Source: an uncultured Porphyromonadaceae bacterium
GTDB lineage: Bacteria > Bacteroidota > Bacteroidia > Bacteroidales > Muribaculaceae
Assembly (NCBI GenBank): GCA_905193395.1
Contig: CAJJOO010000067.1
Location: 1-7,321 of the forward strand
DNA: 7,321 nt
Direction of reading: 5' to 3'
Position numbers and translations under genes: made by a program. This document shows positions 1-7,153 of the stretch, piece by piece. A model generated the notes under the pieces. The model was not told the DNA's origin and did not search any database. It was given only the letters and a program-made list of their open reading frames with translations. Position 1 is the first letter of the stretch. The number at the start of each line of letters is the position of its first letter.

Positions 1-857
1 CACCGTTTGCAATGATTGTACCGGTATAATAAACGGGCTCGGCATCGCCTTCGGCCATTGTGGCTGCCTTTTCAAGTGGCAGGAACTCGATAATGGCACC
101 AAGGGCAAAGTCAACTACATGGCCCCAGGTACCGAGAACCTTCGAATGGGTAGCGTTCTGGAATTTTTCCATGTTGTTGCGGCCGGTGTTATCTTCGCTG
201 TATACCGGACCGTTCAGGTTCCACATGCAGTTGTGGTCTTCACGCCACATAGGGGAGCCGTCACCTGTACCTTCAAGAGCGAATACCTCACACTGCACGT
301 CCTTGCCGGCCAGTACATGGTTCCATTGCATAGTTCTGAGGTCTTTATAGATGGGGTGCTGACGCTGATCGGAATACTGGTCTTTGTTTGCATATTCCAC
401 GCACCAGTCGCAGGTTGTGATGAAACCGAGTTGAGCGTTCACGGCCCATACATCTGTACCGTTGCCGCCGTCACCGTCGCTGTATTGGTTAGGTGCAAAA
501 ATCTCGTCAACGCGGCCGATTTTCGAAACAAGTTGTGTGGCCTGCTTCGAGAGATAAAGGCCGCCGCCACGCTGATGGTAGGCCTTGATTGCGTCGATTA
601 CTTCGGGAGTGAAGTCGGCGGGAAGATTGCCGATACCGAGACCGACACGGTCGATGTGAATCCAGATGGCGTCAATTTCGCTGAGGTCGGCAGCAGGAAG
701 GTCCTTTGCTTCAATCACCATACCCTTGGGATTGATGTCCATGAACATATCCAGGGCTGCTGTTTCCTGTGGTGACGAAAGCCGAGTGCGAATAGGGTTC
801 GGCCTGTGCGCTGACAGCAAGAACTGCGGCGGCAAGAAGTGTGTAAATTTTTTTCAT
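1..857 (-). pseudogene. Secreted DUF4960-type protein, frameshifted and cut by the window edge
   Basis: I recognise the DUF4960 family from the pattern DAIWIHIDRVG, then AIKAYHQRGGGLYLSKQATQL, GTDVWAVNAQLG, MWREDHNCMWNLN and ATHSKVLGTWGHVVDFALG. The biochemical role is unknown; neighbours suggest an extracytoplasmic glycan-binding or accessory protein. The ATG at 855-857 opens MKKIYTLLAAAVLAVSAQA, a good Sec signal peptide ending in AQA with no lipobox cysteine, unlike the upstream paralog. That frame stops after 48 codons (TGA at 711-713). The family-like sequence lies in another frame, open from about 853 to the window edge, and resembles the family from SPQETAALDMFMD onward (roughly 770). 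One extra base or two missing bases near 760-780 would explain the switch. The C-terminal end lies beyond position 1. It begins 114 bp after the other DUF4960 gene, with a hairpin between. A sequencing or assembly indel is a real alternative to a pseudogene. Confidence 0.8.
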
Positions 858-908
858 ATTGAAAATAAATGAAGATTGATTATGATTCGCTTTTTTGACA
901 GATATAAA

Positions 909-953
909 GCGCCCGGCGCCCTGTGGCCCGTAAGCCGGCAGACAGCCGGGCGC
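909..953 (-). terminator. GC-rich hairpin, candidate Rho-independent terminator
   Basis: A perfect 9-bp inverted repeat (GCGCCCGGC at 909-917, GCCGGGCGC at 945-953) encloses a 27-nt loop and lies 18 bp after the stop codon of the first DUF4960 gene. Read on the minus strand, the stem is followed by TTTATATCTGTC, a short imperfect U-rich tail. An alternative register pairs GGCGCCC with GGGCGCC. It may end the susCD operon or attenuate transcription into the second DUF4960 gene. The long loop and broken T-tract keep this moderate. Confidence 0.5.
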
Positions 954-971
954 CGATTTCAGTTCAGGGGG

Positions 972-1580
972 TTATTTCATGTACGAGATGCAGTTGGCGG
1001 TGAGGAGTTCGGTGTTCTCCTGGAAGGGGTTGCCGGTGTTCTGATGGAACTCGTAGGCCGAGAGACCGATGGCCAGGCAACGGCCGGCGCGGGCGGGAGT
1101 TGCGTGGAACTCGATGATACCGCCGACGGCATAGTCAACAACGTGTGCCCAGGTGGCGAGGACGGTGGAGTGTGTGGCTTCCTCGAAGTTGACAACGGTG
1201 TTGGGGTTGCCGTCGAAACCGTAGGCGTTGAAGTCCCACATGCAGTTGTGGTCCTCGCGCCATCCGGGACCTTCGAGGGCGAAAGTCTCGTGGCCGTAGT
1301 CGGGCAGAGTGGAAAGGCCCTTGAAGATGTCGTGGCCGCGGTGGTCGTAGTTCAGACCGATGTTGGCGTTCATACACCAGTTGTCGGAGCCTTCGCCGCC
1401 CGAACCGGAGCCGAAGATGCCGGGAGCGTATTTCTCGTCGATCACACCGTAGGGCACGGCCAGTTGGGTTGCGTGCTTGGTGAGGAAGAGGTTGCCGCCG
1501 TCGGCCACATAGGCCTTGAGGGCAGCCACGGCCTTGTCGCTGACGAGTTCGGCGGGGAGGTTTTTCCAGCCTGCCTGCAT
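972..1580 (-). pseudogene. C-terminal fragment of a broken DUF4960 surface lipoprotein
   Basis: This 202-codon open frame carries most of a DUF4960-type domain but no signal peptide. Its N-terminal half is the fragment at 1703-2185 in another frame. Numbered from the ATG at 1578-1580, it shows ALKAYVADGGNLFLTKHATQ (20-39), GSDNWCMNANIG (64-75), the DHNCMW motif (110-115), ATHSTVLATWAHVVDYAVGG (135-154) and a C-terminal LLTANCISYMK. The second paralog (1-857) shares these blocks, for example WREDHNCMW and HVVD-A-G-IIEF, which supports the family call. Upstream, its frame is blocked by four stops in about 14 codons, so the ATG is only the first Met after the break. Without an export signal this piece is unlikely to reach the cell surface. 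Family function is not established to my knowledge; glycan binding is inferred from the position after susD. Confidence 0.8.
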
Positions 1581-1582
1581 CG

Positions 1583-1710
1583 TTTATCTGCTTCACAGTC
1601 ATAGGGAACTGCTGTTTCAAAAAAAGACTGCCAGCTTGTCCCGGACAGACTCCGGGAAACCCTGCATTTTGGCTCCGTCACAGCGCTGCACCAGTCTGGC
1701 CTTTACATCG
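1583..1710 (-). other. 128-bp disrupting segment bounded by CGATG direct repeats
   Basis: On the minus strand CGATG occurs at 1706-1710 and again at 1578-1582. The upstream fragment ends at the ATG of the first repeat followed directly by TAA. The downstream fragment opens at the ATG of the second. Deleting one repeat copy plus the 123 bp between gives TTT CCG ATG CAG GCA, which joins the halves in frame (ITFPM then QAGWKNLP). The segment has stops in all three forward frames, a 7-bp hairpin and a T7 run, but no terminal inverted repeats. Loosely similar sequence (GGC-AG-CTGG) follows both repeat copies. It could be a small insertion with a target duplication, a scar, or accumulated indels; a chance 5-bp repeat is quite possible. 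Confidence 0.5.
1639..1657. repeat. Perfect 7-bp inverted repeat inside the disrupting segment
   Basis: TCCCGGA (1639-1645) and TCCGGGA (1651-1657) flank a 5-nt loop, CAGAC. On the minus strand a T7 run follows 13 nt after the stem, too far for a classical terminator. It is the strongest local hairpin I see in the 128-bp segment. Confidence 0.6.
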
Positions 1711-2185
1711 GAAAAGTGATGATGGCGCCGTCTGTGGCATATTTTGCGGCGAACCACCGGGCAGCGGCGATTTCATCGTCGTCCTCGAGCATCGAAACAT
1801 CGGCGCAGGGGATGAGCATGGCCACCTTGGCGGGAACGGCCTGGACGGTGAAACGGACTGTGACGCCGGGCGAGACGATGTCGCCCTCGTATACGGCCTT
1901 GACGGTGTAGGAAACTTCCGTTCCGGCTACTTCGCGCTTGACGGTATAGGAATTTTCGGTGGCGGGGAGGGTTGTCACCAGGAGGTTGTCGCGGATGATT
2001 TCGGTGGCGACAGCGCCGGCGGGAACGGTCCACGTGAGAGTGACGCTGCGTCCCTGAACGTCGTAGGCCAGCGCCTCGGGGGCGGGACCGGTGGGCGTGT
2101 CGGGGTATTTTACATCCGAGCAGCCGGAGGTGAGGATAGCGGCGGAGATTGCCAGGACGGCTGCGGTTGTCTTGATAATGTTCAT
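1703..2185 (-). CDS. N-terminal fragment of a DUF4960 surface lipoprotein (Fn3-like domain)
   Basis: This is a 160-aa open frame starting at the ATG at 2183-2185, 42 bp after the SusD-like stop. Residues 1-22 are a lipoprotein signal with lipobox LTSGC, acylated Cys22 and following S-D, consistent with an outer-membrane or surface lipoprotein. Residues about 35-115 look like an Fn3-type beta-sandwich (SVTLTWTVP, ENSYTVKREVAG, VSYTVKAVYEG). From about 119 a DUF4960-type domain begins (AKVAMLIPCADVSML, then EDDDEIAAARWFAAKYA) but stops at ITFPM. The domain resumes at 1580 in another frame, so the ancestral gene spanned 972-2185. The position is that of a SusE/F-like surface glycan-binding protein. 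The truncated product could still be made and lipidated but would lack nearly the whole DUF4960 domain. Product recognition is firm; whether the break is biological is not. Confidence 0.8.
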   Translation of the reverse strand: MNIIKTTAAVLAISAAILTSGCSDVKYPDTPTGPAPEALAYDVQGRSVTLTWTVPAGAVATEIIRDNLLVTTLPATENSYTVKREVAGTEVSYTVKAVYEGDIVSPGVTVRFTVQAVPAKVAMLIPCADVSMLEDDDEIAAARWFAAKYATDGAIITFPM

Positions 2186-2227
2186 GATTCTAAATTGAGT
2201 TGAAATAAGTGATAATTGTCATTGGTG

Positions 2228-3889
2228 TCATTCGTAGAGGCCGCCGGAGTTCTCGACTTCGCTCAGAGGAATGGGGAAGAAGACTTCGTCCTCGCTCAGA
2301 TGGGCGTCGCTGTAATATGAGCGGAGTTTCGATTCGGAGGCGTAGTAGGCGTTGACGGTCTCGACAACGTTGCCCCAGCGCACGAGGTCGAACCAGCGGT
2401 TGCCTTCCATGGCCAGTTCCAAACGGCGTTCCATGCGGACGGCGCGGCGTGCATAGTCCTGTGTCCATCCGGCGGCGGGATATTCGCCGACATAGTAGGA
2501 GGCAATCATGGGGTTGCAGTCGACGGGGGTGTAGGTGGGGTCGACGGAACGTGCGGCCTTGCGGCGGACGCTGTTGATGAGTTCGCGTGCGCCGGGCAGG
2601 TCGCTGCCCAGTTCGATCATGGCCTCGGCCTTCAGGAGGACGATGTCGGCATAGCGGATCAGGTTGAAGTTAAGCGGCGATGCGCCCCAGGGGAAGCCCT
2701 GGACCATGTCGGGCGAGGAGGGGTCGATGAGGCCCTTCTTGCCGGAGTATTCGCCGTATACATCGTAGGCGCGGGTCCAGCCCATGGTGTAGGTGTGGCC
2801 ACGGAATGGCATGCCGATACGGCCGACGGTGAAGTCGAGACGGGGGTCGACGTTGCCGTCGTAGTTGGTGGTCACCTTCACGTCGTTGAATGTGCCGTCG
2901 AGATAGGGCAGACCGTTCTCGTCGGTGCGGAAGGCGTTGACCAGGTTCTGGGAGGCGAGGAAGAAGTCGTCGCCGTTGCCGTAGAGGTTGCCGTCACTGT
3001 AAGTGGTGTTAAGCAGGTTGCACCAGTTGATGTTGGCGTTGTTGTTGGCGGTGGAGAACTGGATTGAGAGGATGGCCTCGTCGCGGTTGTTGAACTCGAC
3101 TTTGGACATATCCAGGAAGTTCTCGTAGAGGCGGTATTTGCCCGAGGAAATCACGTAGCCGGCATAGGTGTCGACTTCGCTCCACGAGGATGTGAAGGCG
3201 GAAACCTTGGCGTGGATGGCGGCAGCCACATAGCGGTTGAAACTGCCGGGCTGGGGCTGTGATTCGGGAAGCACCATGTAAGCGTCGGCCAGGTCTTTCT
3301 TGATGAAACCGAAGATTTCATCGCGGGTATACTGGTCGTAGCGGGCCTCGTTGGGGTTGTCGTTCTCGGTGAAATAGGGAATGCGCTCGAAGATACGGAT
3401 AAGGTCGAAATAGAAGTATGCGCGGAGTGTCTTCAACTGGGCGATGAGGTTTTCCTTGTCCGAGACGTTCTCGGCGTTGTTCACGGCCTGGATGGCCTTG
3501 TTGCAGCGCGATACGGCATAGTAGTTGTTCTGCCACTTGTTGAGACAGGAAACGTTGTCGCTGAGGACGTTGCCCACTTCCAACTGATGGATGTTGGCTT
3601 CCATCGTCACGCCGCCGCCACCCTTGTAGGCGTCGTCGGAACGGACGTCGAAAATCCAGTTTGTGATAGGTCCGGCAAAAGCCTCGTTGTTGCCGAAGAA
3701 GTGGCTCTGCAGACCGCCGTAGGCAGCGGCCATGAGGCCCTCGACGCTCTCGTCGTCGATTTGCGAGGCGGTAAACTGGCCCTGGGGCTTGCGGTCCAGC
3801 AGGTCGCTGCACGATGTGGCGGTGACTGCAAGCGACGAAGCGATTACAGCAAGGGCCGTTGAACGCAATATATTATTGATGAGTTTCAT
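2228..3889 (-). CDS. SusD/RagB-family starch-binding-like outer-membrane lipoprotein
   Basis: This 553-aa lipoprotein is expected to cap the SusC channel on the cell surface and bind the target glycan. The ATG at 3887-3889 starts a signal peptide with lipobox TATSC; Cys27 is followed by SDLLDRKP, typical of the family. The N-terminal SusD-like/TPR region includes CLNKWQNNYYAVSRCNKAI and LKTLRAYFYFDLIRIFERIP (RAYFYF at about 156-161). The C-terminal RagB/SusD region has IRYADIVLLKAEA (about 411-423), ARELINSVRRKAA, ERRLELAMEGNRWFDLVRWG (from about 487) and the near-terminal FFPIP. Length and motifs are complete, with no frameshift. It starts 24 bp after the SusC-like stop, so the two are almost certainly cotranscribed. 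No Shine-Dalgarno is evident, as is usual in Bacteroidetes. The motifs do not reveal the glycan. Confidence 0.97.
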   Translation of the reverse strand: MKLINNILRSTALAVIASSLAVTATSCSDLLDRKPQGQFTASQIDDESVEGLMAAAYGGLQSHFFGNNEAFAGPITNWIFDVRSDDAYKGGGGVTMEANIHQLEVGNVLSDNVSCLNKWQNNYYAVSRCNKAIQAVNNAENVSDKENLIAQLKTLRAYFYFDLIRIFERIPYFTENDNPNEARYDQYTRDEIFGFIKKDLADAYMVLPESQPQPGSFNRYVAAAIHAKVSAFTSSWSEVDTYAGYVISSGKYRLYENFLDMSKVEFNNRDEAILSIQFSTANNNANINWCNLLNTTYSDGNLYGNGDDFFLASQNLVNAFRTDENGLPYLDGTFNDVKVTTNYDGNVDPRLDFTVGRIGMPFRGHTYTMGWTRAYDVYGEYSGKKGLIDPSSPDMVQGFPWGASPLNFNLIRYADIVLLKAEAMIELGSDLPGARELINSVRRKAARSVDPTYTPVDCNPMIASYYVGEYPAAGWTQDYARRAVRMERRLELAMEGNRWFDLVRWGNVVETVNAYYASESKLRSYYSDAHLSEDEVFFPIPLSEVENSGGLYE

Positions 3890-3913
3890 TATCGTGGTGT
3901 TTGACAGGTTGTG

Positions 3914-6900
3914 TTAGAATTGAACGTTGAGACCCAGCGAAATCACGCGTGAGCGGGGATACGGACCCTGGTCGATACGTGCGCCGTAAGCGCCCAGAGG
4001 CAGTTCGGGGTCGAGCCCCTTGTAGGAAGTGATTGTGAAGACGTTCTCGAGCTGGCCGTAGATGCTGAACTGGCCGGCGCCGATACGGCTGATGATGTTT
4101 CGGGGCAACTGGTAGGAGAGTTTGATATACTTCATCTTGAAGTAGGATCCGTCCTCGACGTAGTAGGAAGACATGCGAGTCTCGTTGTTGTCGTCAGTGA
4201 GGGCCAGTGCCGGGATATCGGTATTGGTGTTGGTGGGTGTCCATGCGTTGAGGATGTCGACGCTGCGGTTGGTGGACACACCGCCGTTGGTCATGAAGTA
4301 GAGTTGGCGCTTGGTGGTGTTGTAGATATCGAAACCGAAGTCGCCGGTGAAGAATGTGCTGAGGGTAAAGTCCTTGTAGCGGAAGTCGAGGTTGGGGTCG
4401 CCGATGATGCAGCGGTCTTTTTCGTCGATGACGCCGTTGCCGTCGAGGTCACGGTAGATGAGACGGCCGGGGGCGGCGCCGTTCTGCAAGGCGTGTGCGC
4501 TGACCTGGTCGGGAGTCTGGAAGATGCCGTCGCATACGTAGCCGTAGTATACGCCCATGGGTTCGCCGACCATAATGCGGACATCGCCGCCGATGTTGTT
4601 GACGAGGCTGTTGAGGCGCACCAGTTTGTTCTTGTAGCGCGAGATGTTGAAATTGCCGCTCCACGAGAAGTCGCCATAGCGGGGACTGTTGTAGTTGAGG
4701 GTGATTTCCCAGCCGTGGTTGTCCATATCGCCGGTGTTCATCCACATTGCGGCGTTTTCACCGGCAACAGACAGCACCGGAGGAATGGTGAGCATGTCGT
4801 GGGTTTTCTTGATGTAGTAGTCGGCCGAAATCGACAGGGAGCCGTTGAAGAGACCGAGGTCAAGGCCGATGTTGGTCTGCGTGGTTGTTTCCCATTTCAG
4901 GTCGGGGTTGCCGGAGGCTGCGACGATGATACCGGGAATCTGGCCGGTGTTGGTGCCGTTGAGGTCATAGGCACCGTTGCCGGTGTTGTAGGCATAGGTT
5001 GAATATGAGGCATAGAGGTTGCCGATGGCCGAGTTACCGTTCTGGCCCCAGGATACGCGAACCTTCAGGTCGTTGAGCACGTTGTTCTGGGGGAAGAAGG
5101 CTTCCTGGGTGGGACGCCATGCCAGCGAGAATGCGGGGAAGACGCCGCTGTTGTGGTTGCGGTCGAGACGCGAGGACTGGTCGCGGCGCAGGGTGAACGA
5201 TGCCAGGTAGCGGTCGGCGTAGTTGTAGTCGGCCTTGCCGAAGATTGAGAAGAGGCTCCACTGGCTCTTGCCGCCGCCATTGGTCTGGGTGCCTTCGCCG
5301 GAGCCGATCTGCATATAGTTGTCGTCCTCGAAGGCATAGTCGTTGCGTGCGGCGGAAATATCCTCGAAGGTGTATTTGATAGCCTCGACGCCGAACAGTA
5401 CGTTGATGTTGTGGACGTCGTTGAAGGTGCGGACATAGTTGGCGGTATTGGTCCAGGTCCATGTGTCGCCCTGGCCGTAGGCACGGCTCATGCTGTTCAT
5501 GTCGCTGGCGATGGTCTTGCGGCCGAGGTTCTTGTTAAGGTACTGTACGTGTTCGATACCGAGGTTGGTCTTGAGGGTGAGACCCTGGACGGGCATCACG
5601 GCAAGGTACATGTTGCCGAAGATGCGCCACGACTGGTTGCTGTTGTCGCGGCCGTTGTAGAGCTGCTGCACAGGGTTGGCGATATCGGACGAGATCAGGT
5701 CCATGGGGCGTGCCCAGTCGCCGTCGATGCCGCGCACGGGCAGAGCCGGGTGCTGGCGCATTGCGGTGTAGGGGATACCGCGGTCGTCCTGTGTGCCGTA
5801 GCCGCGGTCGTTCCAGTTGGCCACCATCAGGTTTTCGCCGATGGTGATGTATTTGTTGAAATTATAGGTGGAGTTGACACGTGCCGAATAGCGGCGGTAG
5901 AAAGTGTCGCGCATCATACCGTTCTGGTTGATATAGTTGGCCGAGAACATGAACGATCCGCGGTCGCTGCTGTTGGTGACGGTGGCGGTGAGGTTGTTGG
6001 TCCAGGCGCTGTGGTACACTTCCTTCTGCCAGTCGGTGTCGGTGGTGGGGAAGTTGGTGTTGCCGCCGATGTATTCCACCAGTACGGGAACGGGGCCGTT
6101 TCCGTAGAGGGGATGCGAGGGAGAGATATTGCTGTTGGCTGCTGCGGCCCAGTAGGCTTCGCCCCACTGTGTGGCGTCGAGCATGTCGTAGCGCTTGCCC
6201 ATTGTCTGGAGGGAGGCTGCATAGTTGACGGTGACGGTCATGCGGTCGCCCTTGCCCTGGCGGGTGGTGACGATGATTACACCGTTGGCGGCGCGGCTAC
6301 CATATATAGATGCCGATGCGGCGTCTTTCAGCACCTGCATCGATTCGATGTCGGCGGGGGTGATGGACTTGATTTCGTCGGTGGGAATAACGTCCACAAC
6401 GTAGAGGGGGTCGTTGCCGTTGACGGTCGACATACCGCGGACGCGGATAGCACCGCCGCCGCCGGGAGCGGCATCGGTGGTAACCTGCACGCCGGGCAGA
6501 CGGCCCTGCATGGAGTTGATGATGGAGGCTGAGTTCTCGGAGAGAGGCTGCTTCATGTTCATTACAGCGACTGCGCCGGTGAGGTCGGCCTTGCGCTGGG
6601 TGGTGTAGCCCACCACTACCACCTCGTCGAGTGCCTGGGCATCCTCGGTGAGGACGATGTGCATGCCGTCGGCCGCGGGAACGGTCTGCTTGACGTAACC
6701 GATGTAACTGAATGTGAGCGGGGTGCCGGCCTTCACCGAAATAGTGAAATTGCCGTCGATGTCGGTGATGACACCTTGGGTCGTCTGACCCTCGGGCACT
6801 ACCGAGGCGCCTATCAGGGGTTCGTCGTCTGAAAGGCTCCACACGCTCCCGTGCACAGTAATAACCTGTGCCTGTGCCGTGATTGCCATCAGGAGCGAGA

Positions 6901-6928
6901 ACACGACGCTTAGGATTGTCTTTTTCAT
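3914..6928 (-). CDS. SusC/RagA-family TonB-dependent outer-membrane transporter
   Basis: This 1,004-aa outer-membrane transporter is predicted to import oligosaccharides into the periplasm using TonB-ExbBD energy, paired with the SusD-like protein. I chose the ATG at 6926-6928 because it opens MKKTILSVVFSLLMAITAQA, a clear Sec signal peptide cleaved after residue 20. The frame extends upstream to an ATG at 6991 and a GTG at 7015, but these would bury the signal peptide. Residues about 22-98 form a carboxypeptidase-regulatory-like domain (VHGSVW, GVITDIDGNF, SYIGYVKQ). DEVVVVGY at 101-108 is the usual linker. The plug spans about 112-227 (GRLPGVQV, IRVRGMSTVNGNDPLYVVD, IESMQVLKDAASASIYGSRA). 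The barrel runs to a C-terminal aromatic (SLGLNVQF). The plug reads VVDVIP where SusC proteins usually have VVDGVP or VVDGIP. No frameshift is seen. It is the first gene of the locus. Confidence 0.97.
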   Translation of the reverse strand: MKKTILSVVFSLLMAITAQAQVITVHGSVWSLSDDEPLIGASVVPEGQTTQGVITDIDGNFTISVKAGTPLTFSYIGYVKQTVPAADGMHIVLTEDAQALDEVVVVGYTTQRKADLTGAVAVMNMKQPLSENSASIINSMQGRLPGVQVTTDAAPGGGGAIRVRGMSTVNGNDPLYVVDVIPTDEIKSITPADIESMQVLKDAASASIYGSRAANGVIIVTTRQGKGDRMTVTVNYAASLQTMGKRYDMLDATQWGEAYWAAAANSNISPSHPLYGNGPVPVLVEYIGGNTNFPTTDTDWQKEVYHSAWTNNLTATVTNSSDRGSFMFSANYINQNGMMRDTFYRRYSARVNSTYNFNKYITIGENLMVANWNDRGYGTQDDRGIPYTAMRQHPALPVRGIDGDWARPMDLISSDIANPVQQLYNGRDNSNQSWRIFGNMYLAVMPVQGLTLKTNLGIEHVQYLNKNLGRKTIASDMNSMSRAYGQGDTWTWTNTANYVRTFNDVHNINVLFGVEAIKYTFEDISAARNDYAFEDDNYMQIGSGEGTQTNGGGKSQWSLFSIFGKADYNYADRYLASFTLRRDQSSRLDRNHNSGVFPAFSLAWRPTQEAFFPQNNVLNDLKVRVSWGQNGNSAIGNLYASYSTYAYNTGNGAYDLNGTNTGQIPGIIVAASGNPDLKWETTTQTNIGLDLGLFNGSLSISADYYIKKTHDMLTIPPVLSVAGENAAMWMNTGDMDNHGWEITLNYNSPRYGDFSWSGNFNISRYKNKLVRLNSLVNNIGGDVRIMVGEPMGVYYGYVCDGIFQTPDQVSAHALQNGAAPGRLIYRDLDGNGVIDEKDRCIIGDPNLDFRYKDFTLSTFFTGDFGFDIYNTTKRQLYFMTNGGVSTNRSVDILNAWTPTNTNTDIPALALTDDNNETRMSSYYVEDGSYFKMKYIKLSYQLPRNIISRIGAGQFSIYGQLENVFTITSYKGLDPELPLGAYGARIDQGPYPRSRVISLGLNVQF

Positions 6929-7019
6929 GTCAGAGTTTTTGGTTATAGTTTTATGAATGTTATAGGATATTTTCACAAGTTTGTCTTTCATGGTTTTTGC
7001 TGACGCAACAATCACGGCG

Positions 7020-7027
7020 CAAAATTA
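7020..7027 (-). promoter_or_regulatory. Candidate Bacteroidetes -7 promoter box for the susCD operon
   Basis: Read on the minus strand these bases are TAATTTTG, a full match to the TAnnTTTG -7 box used by the Bacteroidetes primary sigma factor. Transcription would start near 7012-7015, giving an untranslated leader of about 85 nt before the chosen ATG and making the upstream GTG unlikely as a start. I see no TTTG at the usual upstream spacing of about 20 bp; the nearest TTG is 27 bp away. A weaker box, TTATTTTG, lies at 7101-7108. Confidence 0.4.
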
Positions 7028-7059
7028 ATGTAGAGCGCAGGCAGAGGGTTATAACAAGT

Positions 7060-7106
7060 GTTGCAAAAAGTGTGATTTTTAACCCAATGCAACATTTTTG
7101 CAAAAT
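7060..7106. promoter_or_regulatory. AT-rich upstream region with paired TTGCAA palindromes
   Basis: TTGCAA occurs at 7061-7066 and 7098-7103, with centres 37 bp apart. The second lies within a perfect 10-bp palindrome, TTTTGCAAAA (7096-7105), and a related TGCAAC lies between them at 7089-7093. They sit about 35-80 bp upstream of the candidate -7 box, where an activator would bind. I cannot name a regulator, and no regulator gene is visible here. AT-richness alone makes such motifs fairly common. Confidence 0.25.
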
Positions 7107-7153
7107 AATGCACGGATTTTAATACTATTTACACATATGTTACACAAACGCAG

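Noticed and set aside
876..1604. Plus-strand open frame of 242 codons across the DUF4960 region (and a similar one at 119-775)
   Set aside because: Both are V/G-rich mirror frames of recognisable DUF4960 coding sequence on the other strand, with no family-like motifs of their own.
1583..1710. The 128-bp segment as a MITE or insertion-sequence remnant
   Set aside because: I found no terminal inverted repeats at its ends and no transposase-like coding sequence; only a short flanking direct repeat supports insertion.
1703..1720. Programmed -1 frameshift at the T4 run before the stop of the lipoprotein fragment
   Set aside because: A -1 slip would only reach another stop after about 25 to 30 codons, with further stops before the domain resumes, so it could not make a full product.
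5411..6532. Long plus-strand open frame (373 codons) antisense to the SusC-like gene
   Set aside because: Its low-complexity G/V/A/H-rich protein is typical of the reverse frame of a GC-rich gene, and the minus-strand SusC reading is unambiguous.
6929..7015. Upstream GTG (7015) or ATG (6991) as the SusC start
   Set aside because: Either would place 21-29 residues before a clear Sec signal peptide, and the candidate promoter would start transcription at about the GTG.
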